Assembly: GCA_963809765.1 (NCBI GenBank)
Contig: CAWEKT010000003.1
Coordinates: 992,001-1,056,000, forward strand
Length of the DNA stretch: 64,000 nucleotides
Direction of reading: 5' to 3'
Source of the DNA: JACVRM01 sp963809765
GTDB lineage: Bacteria > Actinomycetota > Thermoleophilia > Gaiellales > Gaiellaceae
Shown here: in pieces, positions 18,159-27,028 of the stretch
Numbering within the stretch: position 1 is the stretch's first letter
Layout of the letters: each line of letters begins with the position of its first letter
Position numbers and translations under genes: made by a program
Notes under the pieces: generated by a model
Told to the model about the DNA's origin: nothing
Databases searched by the model: none
The model's input: the letters and a program-made list of their open reading frames with translations, nothing else

Positions 18159-19292
18159 CTACGGCTCCAGGTCGTATGGAAAGTCGGTGAGGTTCTCGCA
18201 GCCGTCGGCCGTGATCACGACGATGTCCTCGAGCCGGCAGCCGCCGAACCCCTGGCGGTAGAGGCCCGGCTCGAGCGTCACCACGTCGCCCTCGACGAGC
18301 TGCTCGTGGCCGGTCATCCCGAGCCCCGGCTCCTCGTGCACCTCGAGGCCGACACCGTGCCCGAGCCCGTGGAAGAAGCCGTCCTCGAGGACGGTGCCGG
18401 GCTCCTTGGACGCCTGGGTCGTGTACCCATGCTCCTCGAAGAGGCGGCAGACGGCCAGGTGCACGTCGCGGCCGACGACGCCGGGCCGGACGGCCTCGAG
18501 CGAGTACTGCAGCGCCTCGAGCGCCAGGCGGTGGAACTCGCGCAGCTCCGCCGGCGCTTCGCCGACGACGAACGTGCGCGTCATGTCCGAGTAGCAGCCG
18601 GACTCCCGGTCGCGCGGGAAGAGGTCGAGGACGATCGGCTCGTTCGGCGCGATCGCGCCCGAGCCCATGTGGTGCCCGATCGCGGTCTGCGCACCGTGGG
18701 AGACGATGAACTCCTCGGCCGTCGTCTCGTGCTCGGTGAAGATCTGGCCGACCACGGCCTTGATCCGCTCGCAGGTCAGCGGCTCGCCGTCCAGCAGCAC
18801 CTGCTCGCCGCTCGGCTCCGAGCGGCGGAGCATCTCCGCCGTCGCCGCCATGGCCGCCTCGCACGCCCGCTGGGCACGCCGGATGCCGGCGAGCTCGGCC
18901 TGGTTCTTGACCCGCCGGCGCTGGGCGAACAGCTTCGCGTCGGGCACGACGTCCACACCGTTGGCCCGCAGATGGTCGGCGACGGCCACCGGGAACTTCG
19001 GCGGCACCGCGGCCGAGGTGATCCCGAGCTCCCGGCAGGCGCGGAGCGTCAGCTCGACGAGCAGCTCGCCCCGCGAGAGACCCTGAGCGATCAGCTCGTC
19101 CCAGCCGAGCTCCTCGAACGCGTGGGCGTCGAGACCGTCCGCCTCCTGCATGCGCATGAGCTCGTGCGAGTAGACGGCGACGTACCGCTTGCCGTTCCGC
19201 TCCGCGTACACGAAGTCGTCCGGTACTGGGACGGGTACCTCGTGCCGCATCGCCGGGGAGGCGAACGAGTCGCCGAAGATCAGGACGTCCAT
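18159..19292 (-). CDS. M24 family metallopeptidase (Xaa-Pro aminopeptidase-like)
   Basis: A 377-residue pita-bread fold enzyme. All five metal ligands are visible: Asp in PIVLDLFPRD, Asp in YSDMTRTFVVG, His in HGLGHGVGLEVHE, Glu in VVTLEPGLY and Glu in CRLEDIVV. The N-terminal creatinase-like domain (residues 1-140) is present. Length fits prolidase or aminopeptidase P. Peptide substrate not predictable. Intact frame, ATG start. Confidence 0.88.
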   Translation of the reverse strand: MDVLIFGDSFASPAMRHEVPVPVPDDFVYAERNGKRYVAVYSHELMRMQEADGLDAHAFEELGWDELIAQGLSRGELLVELTLRACRELGITSAAVPPKFPVAVADHLRANGVDVVPDAKLFAQRRRVKNQAELAGIRRAQRACEAAMAATAEMLRRSEPSGEQVLLDGEPLTCERIKAVVGQIFTEHETTAEEFIVSHGAQTAIGHHMGSGAIAPNEPIVLDLFPRDRESGCYSDMTRTFVVGEAPAELREFHRLALEALQYSLEAVRPGVVGRDVHLAVCRLFEEHGYTTQASKEPGTVLEDGFFHGLGHGVGLEVHEEPGLGMTGHEQLVEGDVVTLEPGLYRQGFGGCRLEDIVVITADGCENLTDFPYDLEP

Positions 19293-19384
19293 CGAAGGCG
19301 GATGCTAGTGAGAGACGGCTCGCCGCGGCGCGTGCGAACTCGGCCGTAACCGCCCGCAAGGCGTCGCTCTTTAGACTCGGCGCC

Positions 19385-20534
19385 GTGAACGAGGTGCTGG
19401 AACGCGAGGCGGCGCTGACCCGCAGGTGGGACGAGCAGCTGCGCAAGCGAGGTTCCGCAGGGCTGCGACATCTTCGACGTTCACGTCCACCTGGGCCATG
19501 ACATCGACGGCTTTCGCGGTGACTACGAGGAGCTCGAGAGCATCCATTCCCGGTACGGGATCACGCGCGCGTTCGTGTTCTGCCTCGACGAGCCCGACCG
19601 CCACCCCGCCTTCCGGGCAGCCAACGACAGGACGCTTGCATTCGCGGAGCGTTCGGGCGGTCGGCTGATCCCGTTCGTGCGGCTCGACATCACCGAGGAG
19701 CCGATCGAGGAGGCGACGCGCTGCCTCGACCGCGGGGCGCGTGGCATCAAGCTGCACCCACGCGCTCAGCGCTTCGACATCAACGACCAGCGGCTGGCGC
19801 CGATCTTCGAGCTGGCGGCCGACCGGAAGGTCCCGATCCTCATCCACGGTGGACGCGGGCTGCCGCCGATCGCCGACCACCTCTCCGAGCTGGTCGAGCG
19901 CTACCCCGGCTCCCAGCTGATCATCGCCCACGCAGGCATCGCCGATCTCTCCGGGCTCGTGCACTACTTCGCCCAGCGTCCCGGCGTCTACTTCGACACC
20001 TCGGTCTGGAGCCCGCTCGACCTGCTGGCGCTGATGAACCAGGTGTCGCCCGAGCAGGTCCTCTACGCATCCGACTACCCCTACGGCCAGCTGCCAGGCT
20101 CGGTCCTGATCGCGCTTCGCGTGGCGAAACGTGCAGGCTTCGACGAGGCCCAGGTGCGGGACCTGCTCTGGGGGAGCGCGGCGCGCATCGCCGAGGAGCA
20201 GGGCGCTCCCGAGCTCACCGCTCCTCGCGGCGGCGAGCCCTTCGCCCAGCCGATCGCTTTCGCGCGCATCCATCAGTACCTGTCGATGGCGACGCCCCTG
20301 CTCTGGACGCGGCAGGCCGACACCGTCGGCGTGCTGGGACTCGCGCTCAACACGTGCCTGGAGCGCGACGGCTACCCGGAGGAGCGCGAGCAGATCCGTG
20401 AGCTGCTCGAAGCCGCCCGCGACCTGTGGCGCGTGATGCCCGAGGCGGGCGACGACGAGCGCCGGCAGGTCACCCGCGCCGCCTTCCGGATGCTGTACCT
20501 GGCGGACATCCTCGCGGTGACGTCCGGTGCCTGA
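19385..20534 (+). CDS. Amidohydrolase (TIM-barrel, amidohydrolase-2 type)
   Basis: About 382 residues. The metal-binding start is CDIFDVHVHLGHDIDGF (HxH), followed by RGIKLHPRAQRFD, VPILIHGGRG, LIIAHAGIADLSGL and the final Asp block VLYASDYPYGQLPGS, the usual set for metal-dependent decarboxylases/hydrolases of the amidohydrolase-2 family. The first 22 codons from GTG 19385 are in another frame and join by a +1 step near 19452. The gene overlaps the next one by 8 bases and leads a four-gene coupled cluster with a molybdenum hydroxylase, which suggests it acts on the same, unknown, substrate or its product. Confidence 0.82.
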
Positions 20535-20970
20535 GCTCGACCTGAGGGTCAACGGCGACGACCACCGCCTCGACGCCCCCGTCGGCCGCTCGCTCGCGGA
20601 CACGCTGCGCAGTGACCTCGGCCTGACCGGGACGAAGGTCGCCTGCGGCGAAGGGCACTGCGGGGCGTGCACGGTGCAGCTCGACGGCGTGCCCGTGCTC
20701 TCGTGCATCACGCTCGTCCACACCGTGGACGGACGCGAGGTGACCACGATCGAGGGCCTACGCGACCACCCGCTCGTGGACGCGTTCGTCCGCTGCGACG
20801 CCCTCCAGTGCGGCTTCTGCACACCGGGCCAGATCGTCAGCGCCGCGGCCTTGCTGGAAGCGGTGCCGGATCCGTCGACCGAGGAAGTCCGGCACGCGAT
20901 GGCCGGCAACCTCTGCCGTTGCGGGACCTATCCGCGCATCGAGGAGGCGATCGCCACGTGGCGCGACTGA
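20527..20970 (+). CDS. Molybdenum hydroxylase, [2Fe-2S] subunit (XDH/CODH small-subunit family)
   Basis: 147 residues with both iron-sulphur clusters: the plant-ferredoxin type CGEGHCGACTV plus a later Cys in VLSC, and the C-terminal four-helix cluster QCGFCTPGQIV with NLCRCGTYPRI. Passes electrons from the molybdenum site to FAD. The GTG start lies inside the amidohydrolase gene, and the stop lies inside the molybdenum subunit gene. Confidence 0.93.
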   Translation: MPELDLRVNGDDHRLDAPVGRSLADTLRSDLGLTGTKVACGEGHCGACTVQLDGVPVLSCITLVHTVDGREVTTIEGLRDHPLVDAFVRCDALQCGFCTPGQIVSAAALLEAVPDPSTEEVRHAMAGNLCRCGTYPRIEEAIATWRD

Positions 20971-23219
20971 TCCGCACCGAGAAGGAGGTCGAGGGCCGCT
21001 ACACCGAGACGTGGATCGTCGTCGAGGAGGACGCGCTCGACCAGTGGCCCGCGGGCGCGCGCAACGTCGTCGGCCGGCCCGCGGCCAAGGTGGACGGCTA
21101 CGAGCGGGCCCGTGGACAGGCGCGCTTCACCGCCGACGTCCAGCTGCCGGGCATGCTCCACGCCGCCTACCTGCGTAGTCCTCACGCGAAGGCGCGGGTC
21201 CGCCGGATCGACCTCGAGCCGGCGCGCGCGATGCCAGGCGTCCGGACCGTGCTCGGCCCGGGCGAGGTGGACTGGCTCACGGACGCGGTCGAGTACGAGG
21301 GACAACCCGTTGCCGCCGTGGCTGCCGAGCGCTACTCGCAGGCGGTGGCCGCGGTGGAGGCGATCGCGATCGACTGGGAGGAGCTCGAGCCGCTGCTCGA
21401 CCCGTTCCTCGCGGTCGAGCAGGGCTCGCTCGTCGGGGAGGCGCGCCGGTACGAGCGCGGCGACTACGACGCCGCCCTGGCGAGCGCCGACGTCGTCGTG
21501 GAGTCCGAGTACCGCACGCAGACGCTCAACCACAACCCGCTCGAGACGCACCAGTGCGTCTGCGAGTGGCGCGGTGACAACCTCGACGTCTACCACTCGA
21601 CGCAGTACATCTGGGGCGTCCGCGACGGCATCGCCGACGCATTCGGCCTCCCCGCGGACAAGGTGCGGGTGGTCTGCGAGTACATGGGCGGCGGCTTCGG
21701 CGCGAAGAACGGCGCCGGCCAGTACACCTTTATCGCCGCCGAGCTCGCGCGCCGGGCGGGGCGGCCGGTGCGCTACGCGATGACACGGCGCGAGGAGAAC
21801 CTGGTGGCCGGGAACCGCAACGCCACCATCCAGCGCGTCACGGCCGCAGCCAGCTCGGACGGGACGCTGCTGGCGCTCGGGGGCGAGTACTGGTGCTCGC
21901 TCGGCTGGGGCGGCTGGCTGCCGTCGACCGCGGGCCCGCTGCAGCTGCTCTACGCCTGCGAGAACGTGCGCACGGTCGAGTACGGCGCCAAGCTCAACCT
22001 GCCGGCTATGGCGGCGTTCCGTGCGCCGGGCTTCGTCGAGGGCACCTGGTCACTCGAGTGCCTGCTCGACAAGGTTGCGGCCGCGCTCGACCTCGACCCG
22101 CTCGAGGTCCGGCGCCGCAATCACGCCGACTCCGACACGATGGACGGCCGGCCGTACTCATCGAAGAACCTGATGGAGTGCTACCGCCGCGCCGCGCCGC
22201 ACTGGGAGCGCCGGCACGAGGTGCGGGCGCGCTCCGATGCGGTCTGGAAGCGCGGCGTCGGGATGGCGAGCCAGATCTGGTACGGGGGCGGCGGACCGCC
22301 GAGCTACGCGTGGGTACGGCTCGGCTCCGACGGCCGCGTGAACGTGGTCACGGCGATGCAGGACATCGGCACGGGCACGCGCACCGCCTGCGCCCAGATC
22401 GCGGCGGAGGAGCTCGGCATCCCGCTCGACCGCGTCGAGGTGCAGGTCGGCGACTCGGCGCGCGGCCCGTTCGCCTCCATCTCCGGCGGCTCCTCGACGC
22501 TGCCCTCGATGGGGCCGGCTGTGCGCGCGGCCGCGGCGGACGCGGCGCGCCAGCTGCTCGAGATCGCGGCGCAGCGATTCGAGGTGCCCCAGGAGGAGCT
22601 GTCGCTGAGTGGCGGCCAGATCGTCTCGGGCGCCGGGAAGACCTGGCCGCTCGAGGAGATCACCGGCATGCTCGAGGACGGGCAGATCCTGGGCAAGGGC
22701 GCCCGCGGCCCGAACCCGACCGGCATGCGCGTGCTCACCTTCGGCGTGCAGGTGGCCGAGGTGGCCGTCGACATCGAGACGGGCGAGGTGGTCGTGGAGC
22801 GGATCGCCGCCATCCACGACGTCGGGCGCGTGATCAACCCGCTCGGCGCGTTGAGCCAGGTCGAGGGCGGGATCATCCAGGCGATGGGCCACACCTTCTC
22901 CGAGTCACGCCTCGACGACCCGCAGCGGGGCACGATCCTCACGCGCACCCTCGACGCCTACAAGATGCCGACCATCGCCGACGTGCCCGAGATCGTCTGC
23001 GACCTCGTCGACGAGCCCGACGCCCACCTGACGAACCTCGGGTCGAAGGGGCTCGGCGAGCCTCCGATCATCCCGACGGCCGCGGCGATCGCGAACGCGA
23101 TTCGTGACGCGACCGGCGCCGACGTCACCTCGCTGCCGATCACGCGCGAGGAGATCCTGGCGGCCCTGCGTGAGGCGCGCGAGCGGGCGCGGGGGCAGGA
23201 GACCGTTGGAGCTGCTTAG
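20958..23219 (+). CDS. Molybdenum hydroxylase, molybdopterin-binding large subunit
   Basis: 753 residues from GTG 20958. Features are KARFTADVQLPG-like entry (ARFTADVQLPGMLHAAYLRS), EYMGGGFGAKNGAGQY for cofactor binding, AAFRAPGFVEGTWSLE with the FRAPG arginine, QDIGTGTRTACAQIAAEELG, and the catalytic glutamate in GSKGLGEPPIIP near the C-terminus. The motif AYRCSFR of CO dehydrogenases is absent, so it is closer to xanthine dehydrogenase-like or aldehyde oxidase-like enzymes; the substrate is unknown. Intact frame. The adjacent FAD subunit, MobA-like protein and the distant modABC operon supply the rest of a molybdoenzyme system. Confidence 0.9.
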   Translation: MARLIRTEKEVEGRYTETWIVVEEDALDQWPAGARNVVGRPAAKVDGYERARGQARFTADVQLPGMLHAAYLRSPHAKARVRRIDLEPARAMPGVRTVLGPGEVDWLTDAVEYEGQPVAAVAAERYSQAVAAVEAIAIDWEELEPLLDPFLAVEQGSLVGEARRYERGDYDAALASADVVVESEYRTQTLNHNPLETHQCVCEWRGDNLDVYHSTQYIWGVRDGIADAFGLPADKVRVVCEYMGGGFGAKNGAGQYTFIAAELARRAGRPVRYAMTRREENLVAGNRNATIQRVTAAASSDGTLLALGGEYWCSLGWGGWLPSTAGPLQLLYACENVRTVEYGAKLNLPAMAAFRAPGFVEGTWSLECLLDKVAAALDLDPLEVRRRNHADSDTMDGRPYSSKNLMECYRRAAPHWERRHEVRARSDAVWKRGVGMASQIWYGGGGPPSYAWVRLGSDGRVNVVTAMQDIGTGTRTACAQIAAEELGIPLDRVEVQVGDSARGPFASISGGSSTLPSMGPAVRAAAADAARQLLEIAAQRFEVPQEELSLSGGQIVSGAGKTWPLEEITGMLEDGQILGKGARGPNPTGMRVLTFGVQVAEVAVDIETGEVVVERIAAIHDVGRVINPLGALSQVEGGIIQAMGHTFSESRLDDPQRGTILTRTLDAYKMPTIADVPEIVCDLVDEPDAHLTNLGSKGLGEPPIIPTAAAIANAIRDATGADVTSLPITREEILAALREARERARGQETVGAA

Positions 23220-24063
23220 CCCACGCACGCTCGAGGAGTACGCGTCGCTTACGCGCGGGAACGGCGACCGGCCGCTGGCCGGGGGCACCGAGCTCGTGCC
23301 GCTGATGCGGGACGGCCTCGTGCAGGTCGAGCGGCTCGTCCAGGTGCGCGACGTCGTGCCGAAGGGGATCGGCGACGACGGCACGGTGATCGGCGCCGGC
23401 ACGACCCTCGGCGAGCTCGAGGTCGATCCCGAGATCCCCGACGTGCTCAGGGAGGCGTGCCGCCTGGCGGCATCGCCCCAGCTCCGCAACATGGGCTCGC
23501 TCGCCGGCAACCTGCTCCAGGCGACGCGCTGCTGGTACTGGCGGCTGCACTTTCCGTGCCGGCTGCACGGGGGCGACGTCTGTCACGCACGGCAGGGACA
23601 GCACCGGGAGCACGCCTTCCTGGCCAACGACTTCTGTGCCTCGGCGCACCCATCCGACGTCGCGGCAGCACTGCTGGCCCTCGACGCGACCCTCCGAACC
23701 GACCGGCGCGAGCTCGGCCTCGCCGACCTCTACCGCCTGCCGACCGAGGACGACCGCGAGCTGACGACGCTGGAGCAAGGGGAGCTGATCCTCGAGGTGC
23801 GACTCCGCCGGCCGGCAGCGAGCACCTACCTGAAGGCGATGGACCGCAAGCGCTGGGCGTTCCCGCTCGTCGGCGTCGCCGCTGCACGCTTCGAGGACGG
23901 GGAGCGGATCGCCCTCGCCGGCGCGGCACCGATCCCCTGGCTGCTCGACGGGGGGTCCTTATCGGACTCGACGCCCCTGCCCGGCACGGCCTACAAGGTC
24001 GAGATCGCCGAGGCCCTCATCCGTCGCGCACGCGACGCCGTCTCGGCCGCCTCCCCGAGTTAG
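23206..24063 (+). CDS. Molybdenum hydroxylase, FAD-binding subunit with an extra four-Cys insert
   Basis: 285 residues from TTG 23206. The FAD-binding PLAGGTELVPLM and MGSLAGNLLQ blocks identify the medium subunit (FAD_binding_5 family). Right after NLLQATR there is an insert with four cysteines, CWYWRLHFPC, GGDVC and LANDFC, spaced C-x8-C-x7-C-x17-C. In 4-hydroxybenzoyl-CoA reductase a comparable insert in the beta subunit binds an extra [4Fe-4S] cluster, so this subunit may carry one too (inference). The stop TAG lies inside copy C of the dispersed palindrome. Confidence 0.87.
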   Translation: MELLSPRTLEEYASLTRGNGDRPLAGGTELVPLMRDGLVQVERLVQVRDVVPKGIGDDGTVIGAGTTLGELEVDPEIPDVLREACRLAASPQLRNMGSLAGNLLQATRCWYWRLHFPCRLHGGDVCHARQGQHREHAFLANDFCASAHPSDVAAALLALDATLRTDRRELGLADLYRLPTEDDRELTTLEQGELILEVRLRRPAASTYLKAMDRKRWAFPLVGVAAARFEDGERIALAGAAPIPWLLDGGSLSDSTPLPGTAYKVEIAEALIRRARDAVSAASPS

Positions 24064-24083
24064 TGGCTGACAGCCACTAACTC
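24057..24083. repeat. Dispersed palindrome, copy C
   Basis: A perfect 27-base palindrome identical to copy A. It contains the TAG stop codon (24061-24063) of the FAD-subunit gene, so the last codons of that protein are encoded by the repeat. Confidence 0.9.
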
Positions 24084-24170
24084 CTCGGGAGGGGCTCCGC
24101 AGGCGCGTGTCGCTCGCGCCCGAGACGCACGTACAGGATGAATCGCTTCCGCCAGGGGGGTGCGACGAAC

Positions 24171-24193
24171 AAGTGGCTGACAGCCACTAACTC
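24171..24193. repeat. Dispersed palindrome, copy D
   Basis: Core GTGGCTGACAGCCAC at 24173-24187. The right flank TAACTCCTC matches copies A and C, while the left flank (GAACAA) does not pair with it. Confidence 0.88.
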
Positions 24194-24222
24194 CTCCGAG
24201 AGCGTTGCGCCACGCCAGATGA

Positions 24223-24245
24223 GCTGGTGGCTGACAGCCACAAGC
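24223..24245. repeat. Dispersed palindrome, copy E
   Basis: Core GTGGCTGACAGCCAC at 24227-24241, 54 bases after copy D, the same spacing as A to B. The outer arms are AGCT on each side, so the dyad extends with one mismatch. It lies 37 bases before the cyclophilin start codon. Confidence 0.88.
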
Positions 24246-24281
24246 TTCTGTTTGGCGCGGCGCCGCTACGATCGCCTGCTC

Positions 24282-24935
24282 ATGGCGGCCCGCGTCCTGC
24301 TTGTCCTCGTACTCCTGCTCGGCGCGGCGGCCTGCGGGGGCGACTCCGACAACAACGACGACGAAGGGGGGAGCGTGGGGACCACGGAACCCGAATGCGA
24401 GCAGGTTGATGCGCCGGAGCTCAAGGCGGACGGCGGGCAGACGAGGCCCGACGGCCCGCTCACGGGCCCGGCGCCCGCCCTGCTGTTCTCCACCAACTGC
24501 GGCGACTTCACGGTGCAACTCGACGCGGAAACGGCGCCGAACACGGCCGCCTCGCTGGTGAAGCTCGCCGAGAACGGCTTCTACGACGACACGATCATCC
24601 ATCGCATCGTTCCGACCTTCGTCATCCAGGGCGGCGACCCGACGGGCACGGGTGGCGGGGGCCCCGGCTACAAGACGGTGGACAAGCCGCCGGCGGACGC
24701 CCGCTACACCAAGGGGGTCGTCGCGATGGCCAAGACGCAGACGGAGCCGGCCGGCACGGCGGGGAGCCAGTTCTTCGTCGTCACCGGCGACGACATCGGC
24801 CTGCCGCCCGACTACGCGATCGTCGGCGAGGTCACCGAGGGCCTCGATGTCGTGGAGCACATCGGCACGCTCGGAGACGCGAGCGAGCAGCCGACGCAGA
24901 CCATCCTCCTCCGCAGCGTCACCGTCCAGAGGTAG
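24282..24935 (+). CDS. Lipoprotein peptidyl-prolyl cis-trans isomerase, cyclophilin type
   Basis: 217 residues. The N-terminus VLLVLVLLLGAAACGG ends in a lipobox (AAAC), so the protein should be lipid-anchored outside the membrane, followed by an acidic Asp/Asn linker. The cyclophilin domain shows FYDDTIIHRIVPTFVIQGGDPTGTG, then GVVAMAKTQTEPAGTAGSQFFV with the QFFV core, and YAIVGEVTEGLDVVEHI. The Trp of cyclosporin-binding forms is absent as in many bacterial enzymes. Helps fold exported proteins. Intact frame; ATG 24282 is the only start in a sensible position. Confidence 0.93.
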   Translation: MAARVLLVLVLLLGAAACGGDSDNNDDEGGSVGTTEPECEQVDAPELKADGGQTRPDGPLTGPAPALLFSTNCGDFTVQLDAETAPNTAASLVKLAENGFYDDTIIHRIVPTFVIQGGDPTGTGGGGPGYKTVDKPPADARYTKGVVAMAKTQTEPAGTAGSQFFVVTGDDIGLPPDYAIVGEVTEGLDVVEHIGTLGDASEQPTQTILLRSVTVQR

Positions 24936-24951
24936 CCACCTGGTCGCCGCG

Positions 24952-25464
24952 GTGATCCTCGCGGCGGGAGAGGCGCGGAGGTTCGGCGCGCCGAAGCAGG
25001 CGCTGCTGCTCCCGGAGGTGCTCGAGCGCGTCCGGGCGACGGGCGTCGACGAGGTGCTCGTGGTCACCGGGGCTCACCCGGTCGAGACGGACGCACGAAC
25101 CGTCCAGTGCGACGACTGGGCGCGCGGGCGCGGCGCGTCGCTGCGCTGCGGGCTGGCCGCGCTCGCCCCGCAGGTCGAGGCCGCGGTCGTGCTGCTCGCG
25201 GACGGCCCCGACCTCGCCCCCGCGGCAGTGGAGCGAGTCGTCGCGGCGTGGCGGTCGTCGGCCGTTCCGATGGTCGCCGCGACCTACGGCGGCGACCGGG
25301 GCCACCCGGTACTGCTCGCGCGCTCGGCCTGGCCTGACGTCCCGGACGACGGTGCACGTACCCTGGAGGCGCTGGAAGTGCCGTGCGACGACCTCGGCGC
25401 TCCCGGCGATGTCGACACGAGGGCTCAACTCCCGGAGAGGTTCCGGCCGATGCAAGAGGAATGA
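24952..25464 (+). CDS. MobA-like nucleotidyltransferase (molybdenum cofactor type)
   Basis: About 170 residues with the fold signature VILAAGEARRFGAPKQALLL, then VDEVLVVTGAHP, CDDWARGRGASLRCGL, VVLLADGPDLAP and GDRGHPVLLARS. This is the MobA/MocA set of blocks (LAAG.S.RFG..K, G.S..., L.D.P, GHP). It is short between PKQALLL and the first helix (LPEVLERVRA), lacking the usual GxPLLE turn. It probably adds CMP or GMP to molybdopterin for the nearby hydroxylase. The first strand (LVAA) begins before the GTG at 24952; a CTG at 24940 could be the real start. Confidence 0.75.
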   Translation: MILAAGEARRFGAPKQALLLPEVLERVRATGVDEVLVVTGAHPVETDARTVQCDDWARGRGASLRCGLAALAPQVEAAVVLLADGPDLAPAAVERVVAAWRSSAVPMVAATYGGDRGHPVLLARSAWPDVPDDGARTLEALEVPCDDLGAPGDVDTRAQLPERFRPMQEE

Positions 25465-25471
25465 TGCCCCT

Positions 25472-26158
25472 GTGAACGCCACCGGCGTCCTTGAGCTGAC
25501 GAGTGAGGAGTCTCCGCTCGAGCTCGCGCGCGAGCGCCGCGGCCTGTCTCGCGCCGAGGCAGCGGCCCGCGCCGCACTGAGCTCGGACGAGATCACGTGG
25601 CTCGAGGAAGGACGCCTCTACCGGTTCCGTACCCCCCACCTCGCGGCCGCGGCCGCCTCCATCTACTCCACCTCCCTCGGCCTCGACCACCGCGAGGCGC
25701 TGGAGCTGGCGGGCCGGCCGCTCCCGCCGCGAAAGCCGGAGACCACGAAACGCCGGCTGGTGGTCTCGATCGGAGCGGGCGTGGCGCTGGTTGCCGCTGT
25801 CGCGGTCGCGATCCTGGTGCCACGGCTCGTCGGCGGCGAGACGGCGGCGGACCGGCAGGCGGCCGGCCTGCCCCCGACGTGGCGTGTGCACGTCGACGTC
25901 CTCAACGGCTCCGGCGACATCAACTACACGCGCCGGATCGCGGATGAAATCAACGCGATGGCGTACCGTGTGGACAAGGTGGCAAAGGCGAGCCGCTTCG
26001 ACTACCCGGAGACGGCCGTCTACTACCCGCCGAACGCCGTGCTGCTGGCCGAGCGGCTCGCCGACGAGCTCTGCGTCCCGATCAAGCCACTCCCGGGCGG
26101 CGACAACCCGCGCCGGCTCGTGGTGATCGTCGGGCCCGCCAGCGTCGGCGGCTGCTGA
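25472..26158 (+). CDS. Membrane protein with N-terminal RodZ-like helix-turn-helix and LytR_C domain
   Basis: 228 residues. Residues about 10-70 form an Xre/RodZ-like HTH (SPLELARERRGLSRAEAAARAALS, then ITWLEEGR). A single membrane helix (RLVVSIGAGVALVAAVAVAILV) follows at about 92-113. The outer part begins WRVHVDVLNGSGDINYTRRIADEI, typical of the LytR_cpsA_psr C-terminal domain (VxVLNGSG). Probably a cell-envelope scaffold protein. Starts at GTG 25472, 8 bases after the previous stop; converges on the anti-sigma gene. Confidence 0.72.
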   Translation: MNATGVLELTSEESPLELARERRGLSRAEAAARAALSSDEITWLEEGRLYRFRTPHLAAAAASIYSTSLGLDHREALELAGRPLPPRKPETTKRRLVVSIGAGVALVAAVAVAILVPRLVGGETAADRQAAGLPPTWRVHVDVLNGSGDINYTRRIADEINAMAYRVDKVAKASRFDYPETAVYYPPNAVLLAERLADELCVPIKPLPGGDNPRRLVVIVGPASVGGC

Positions 26159-26165
26159 GCCCGCG

Positions 26166-26411
26166 CTAGGGCTCGAGCCGGAGCGCGTCGAGCTTCTGCA
26201 GCAGCTCCGGAGGCATCTGCTCCGACGCGCAGCACTGCCGCACGTAACGGCGCAGGTGCTCCTCGAAGACGTAGCGCTTGCGGCAGTACTCGCACTCGCC
26301 GAGGTGCACCTCCGCCTCCGCCCGCTCCGCCGGGGTCAGCTCCCGGTCGAGGTAGGGCTGGAGGATCTCCTCACACCACGCACACGGATCGTCACCCGCC
26401 CCGCACTTCAT
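26166..26411 (-). CDS. RsrA-like zinc anti-sigma factor
   Basis: 81 residues with the ZAS signature H-x3-C-x2-C (VHLGECEYCRK) and an upstream Cys in MKCGAG, matching C11, H37, C41 and C44 of RsrA in order. A CAWCEE motif and a CCASEQ pair add further cysteines that could sense thiol oxidation. It should bind the adjacent sigma factor and release it on disulphide stress. Its ATG overlaps the sigma stop (ATGA), so they are co-translated. Confidence 0.88.
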   Translation of the reverse strand: MKCGAGDDPCAWCEEILQPYLDRELTPAERAEAEVHLGECEYCRKRYVFEEHLRRYVRQCCASEQMPPELLQKLDALRLEP

Positions 26412-26992
26412 TCCACTGCCTCCTCGGCAAGCTGCCGCTTCAGTGACCGCCGCCCACGATGCAGCCTCGACATGACGGTACCAACCGGGATGTCGAGAAT
26501 CTGGGCCGCCTCGGCGTACGAGAACCCGCCGATGTCCACGAGCACGACGACGTCCCGAAAGTCGTGCGACAGGTCGGAGAGCGCCGTGACGACGTGCTCC
26601 TGGGAGAGCCGGGCGAGCACGCGCTCTTCGTCCTCCGGCTGGGTGTCGCCGGTCGCTCCGGCGAGCTGGTTGTAGAGGTAGTAGTCGCCCTCCTCCAGCG
26701 GCTGCGTCTGGGGCCGGCGGCTGCGTGCGCGAGCCCGGTCGATGTTCAGGTTCGTGAGGATGCGCAGCAGCCAGGCGCGCAGGTTGGTGCCCGGCTGGTA
26801 CGAACGCCAGCTGCGGAAGGCCCGGGCGTACGCCTCCTGCATCAGGTCTTCGGCCTCCTCGCGGGAGCCGACCAGCCGCCGGGCAACCTGGTAGACCTGG
26901 TCGGAGAGCTCGAGCGCCTCCTCCTCGAAGCGAACGCGCCCGCGGGAGTCCTCCGCGAGCTGTCGAGCCTGCTCACGCGAGACCTCGCCCAC
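26408..26992 (-). CDS. ECF sigma factor, SigR/SigH type
   Basis: About 194 residues. Region 2 shows LVGSREEAEDLMQEAYARAFRSWRSY and LRAWLLRILTNLNIDRARARSRRP, typical of SigR. Region 4 is VVVLVDIGGFSYAEAAQILDIPVGTVMSRLHRGRRSLKR. The intervening EGDYYLYNQL also fits the SigR group. Start at GTG 26992 is chosen because it leaves room for the GGGAAT..GTT promoter; a frame upstream to 27028 is open but crosses the likely transcript start. It directs transcription under oxidative stress, and its own promoter looks autoregulated. Confidence 0.9.
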   Translation of the reverse strand: MGEVSREQARQLAEDSRGRVRFEEEALELSDQVYQVARRLVGSREEAEDLMQEAYARAFRSWRSYQPGTNLRAWLLRILTNLNIDRARARSRRPQTQPLEEGDYYLYNQLAGATGDTQPEDEERVLARLSQEHVVTALSDLSHDFRDVVVLVDIGGFSYAEAAQILDIPVGTVMSRLHRGRRSLKRQLAEEAVE

Positions 26993-27028
26993 CGGACCGA
27001 ACCTAGCAGCATGTCCACGGAGGCACAA

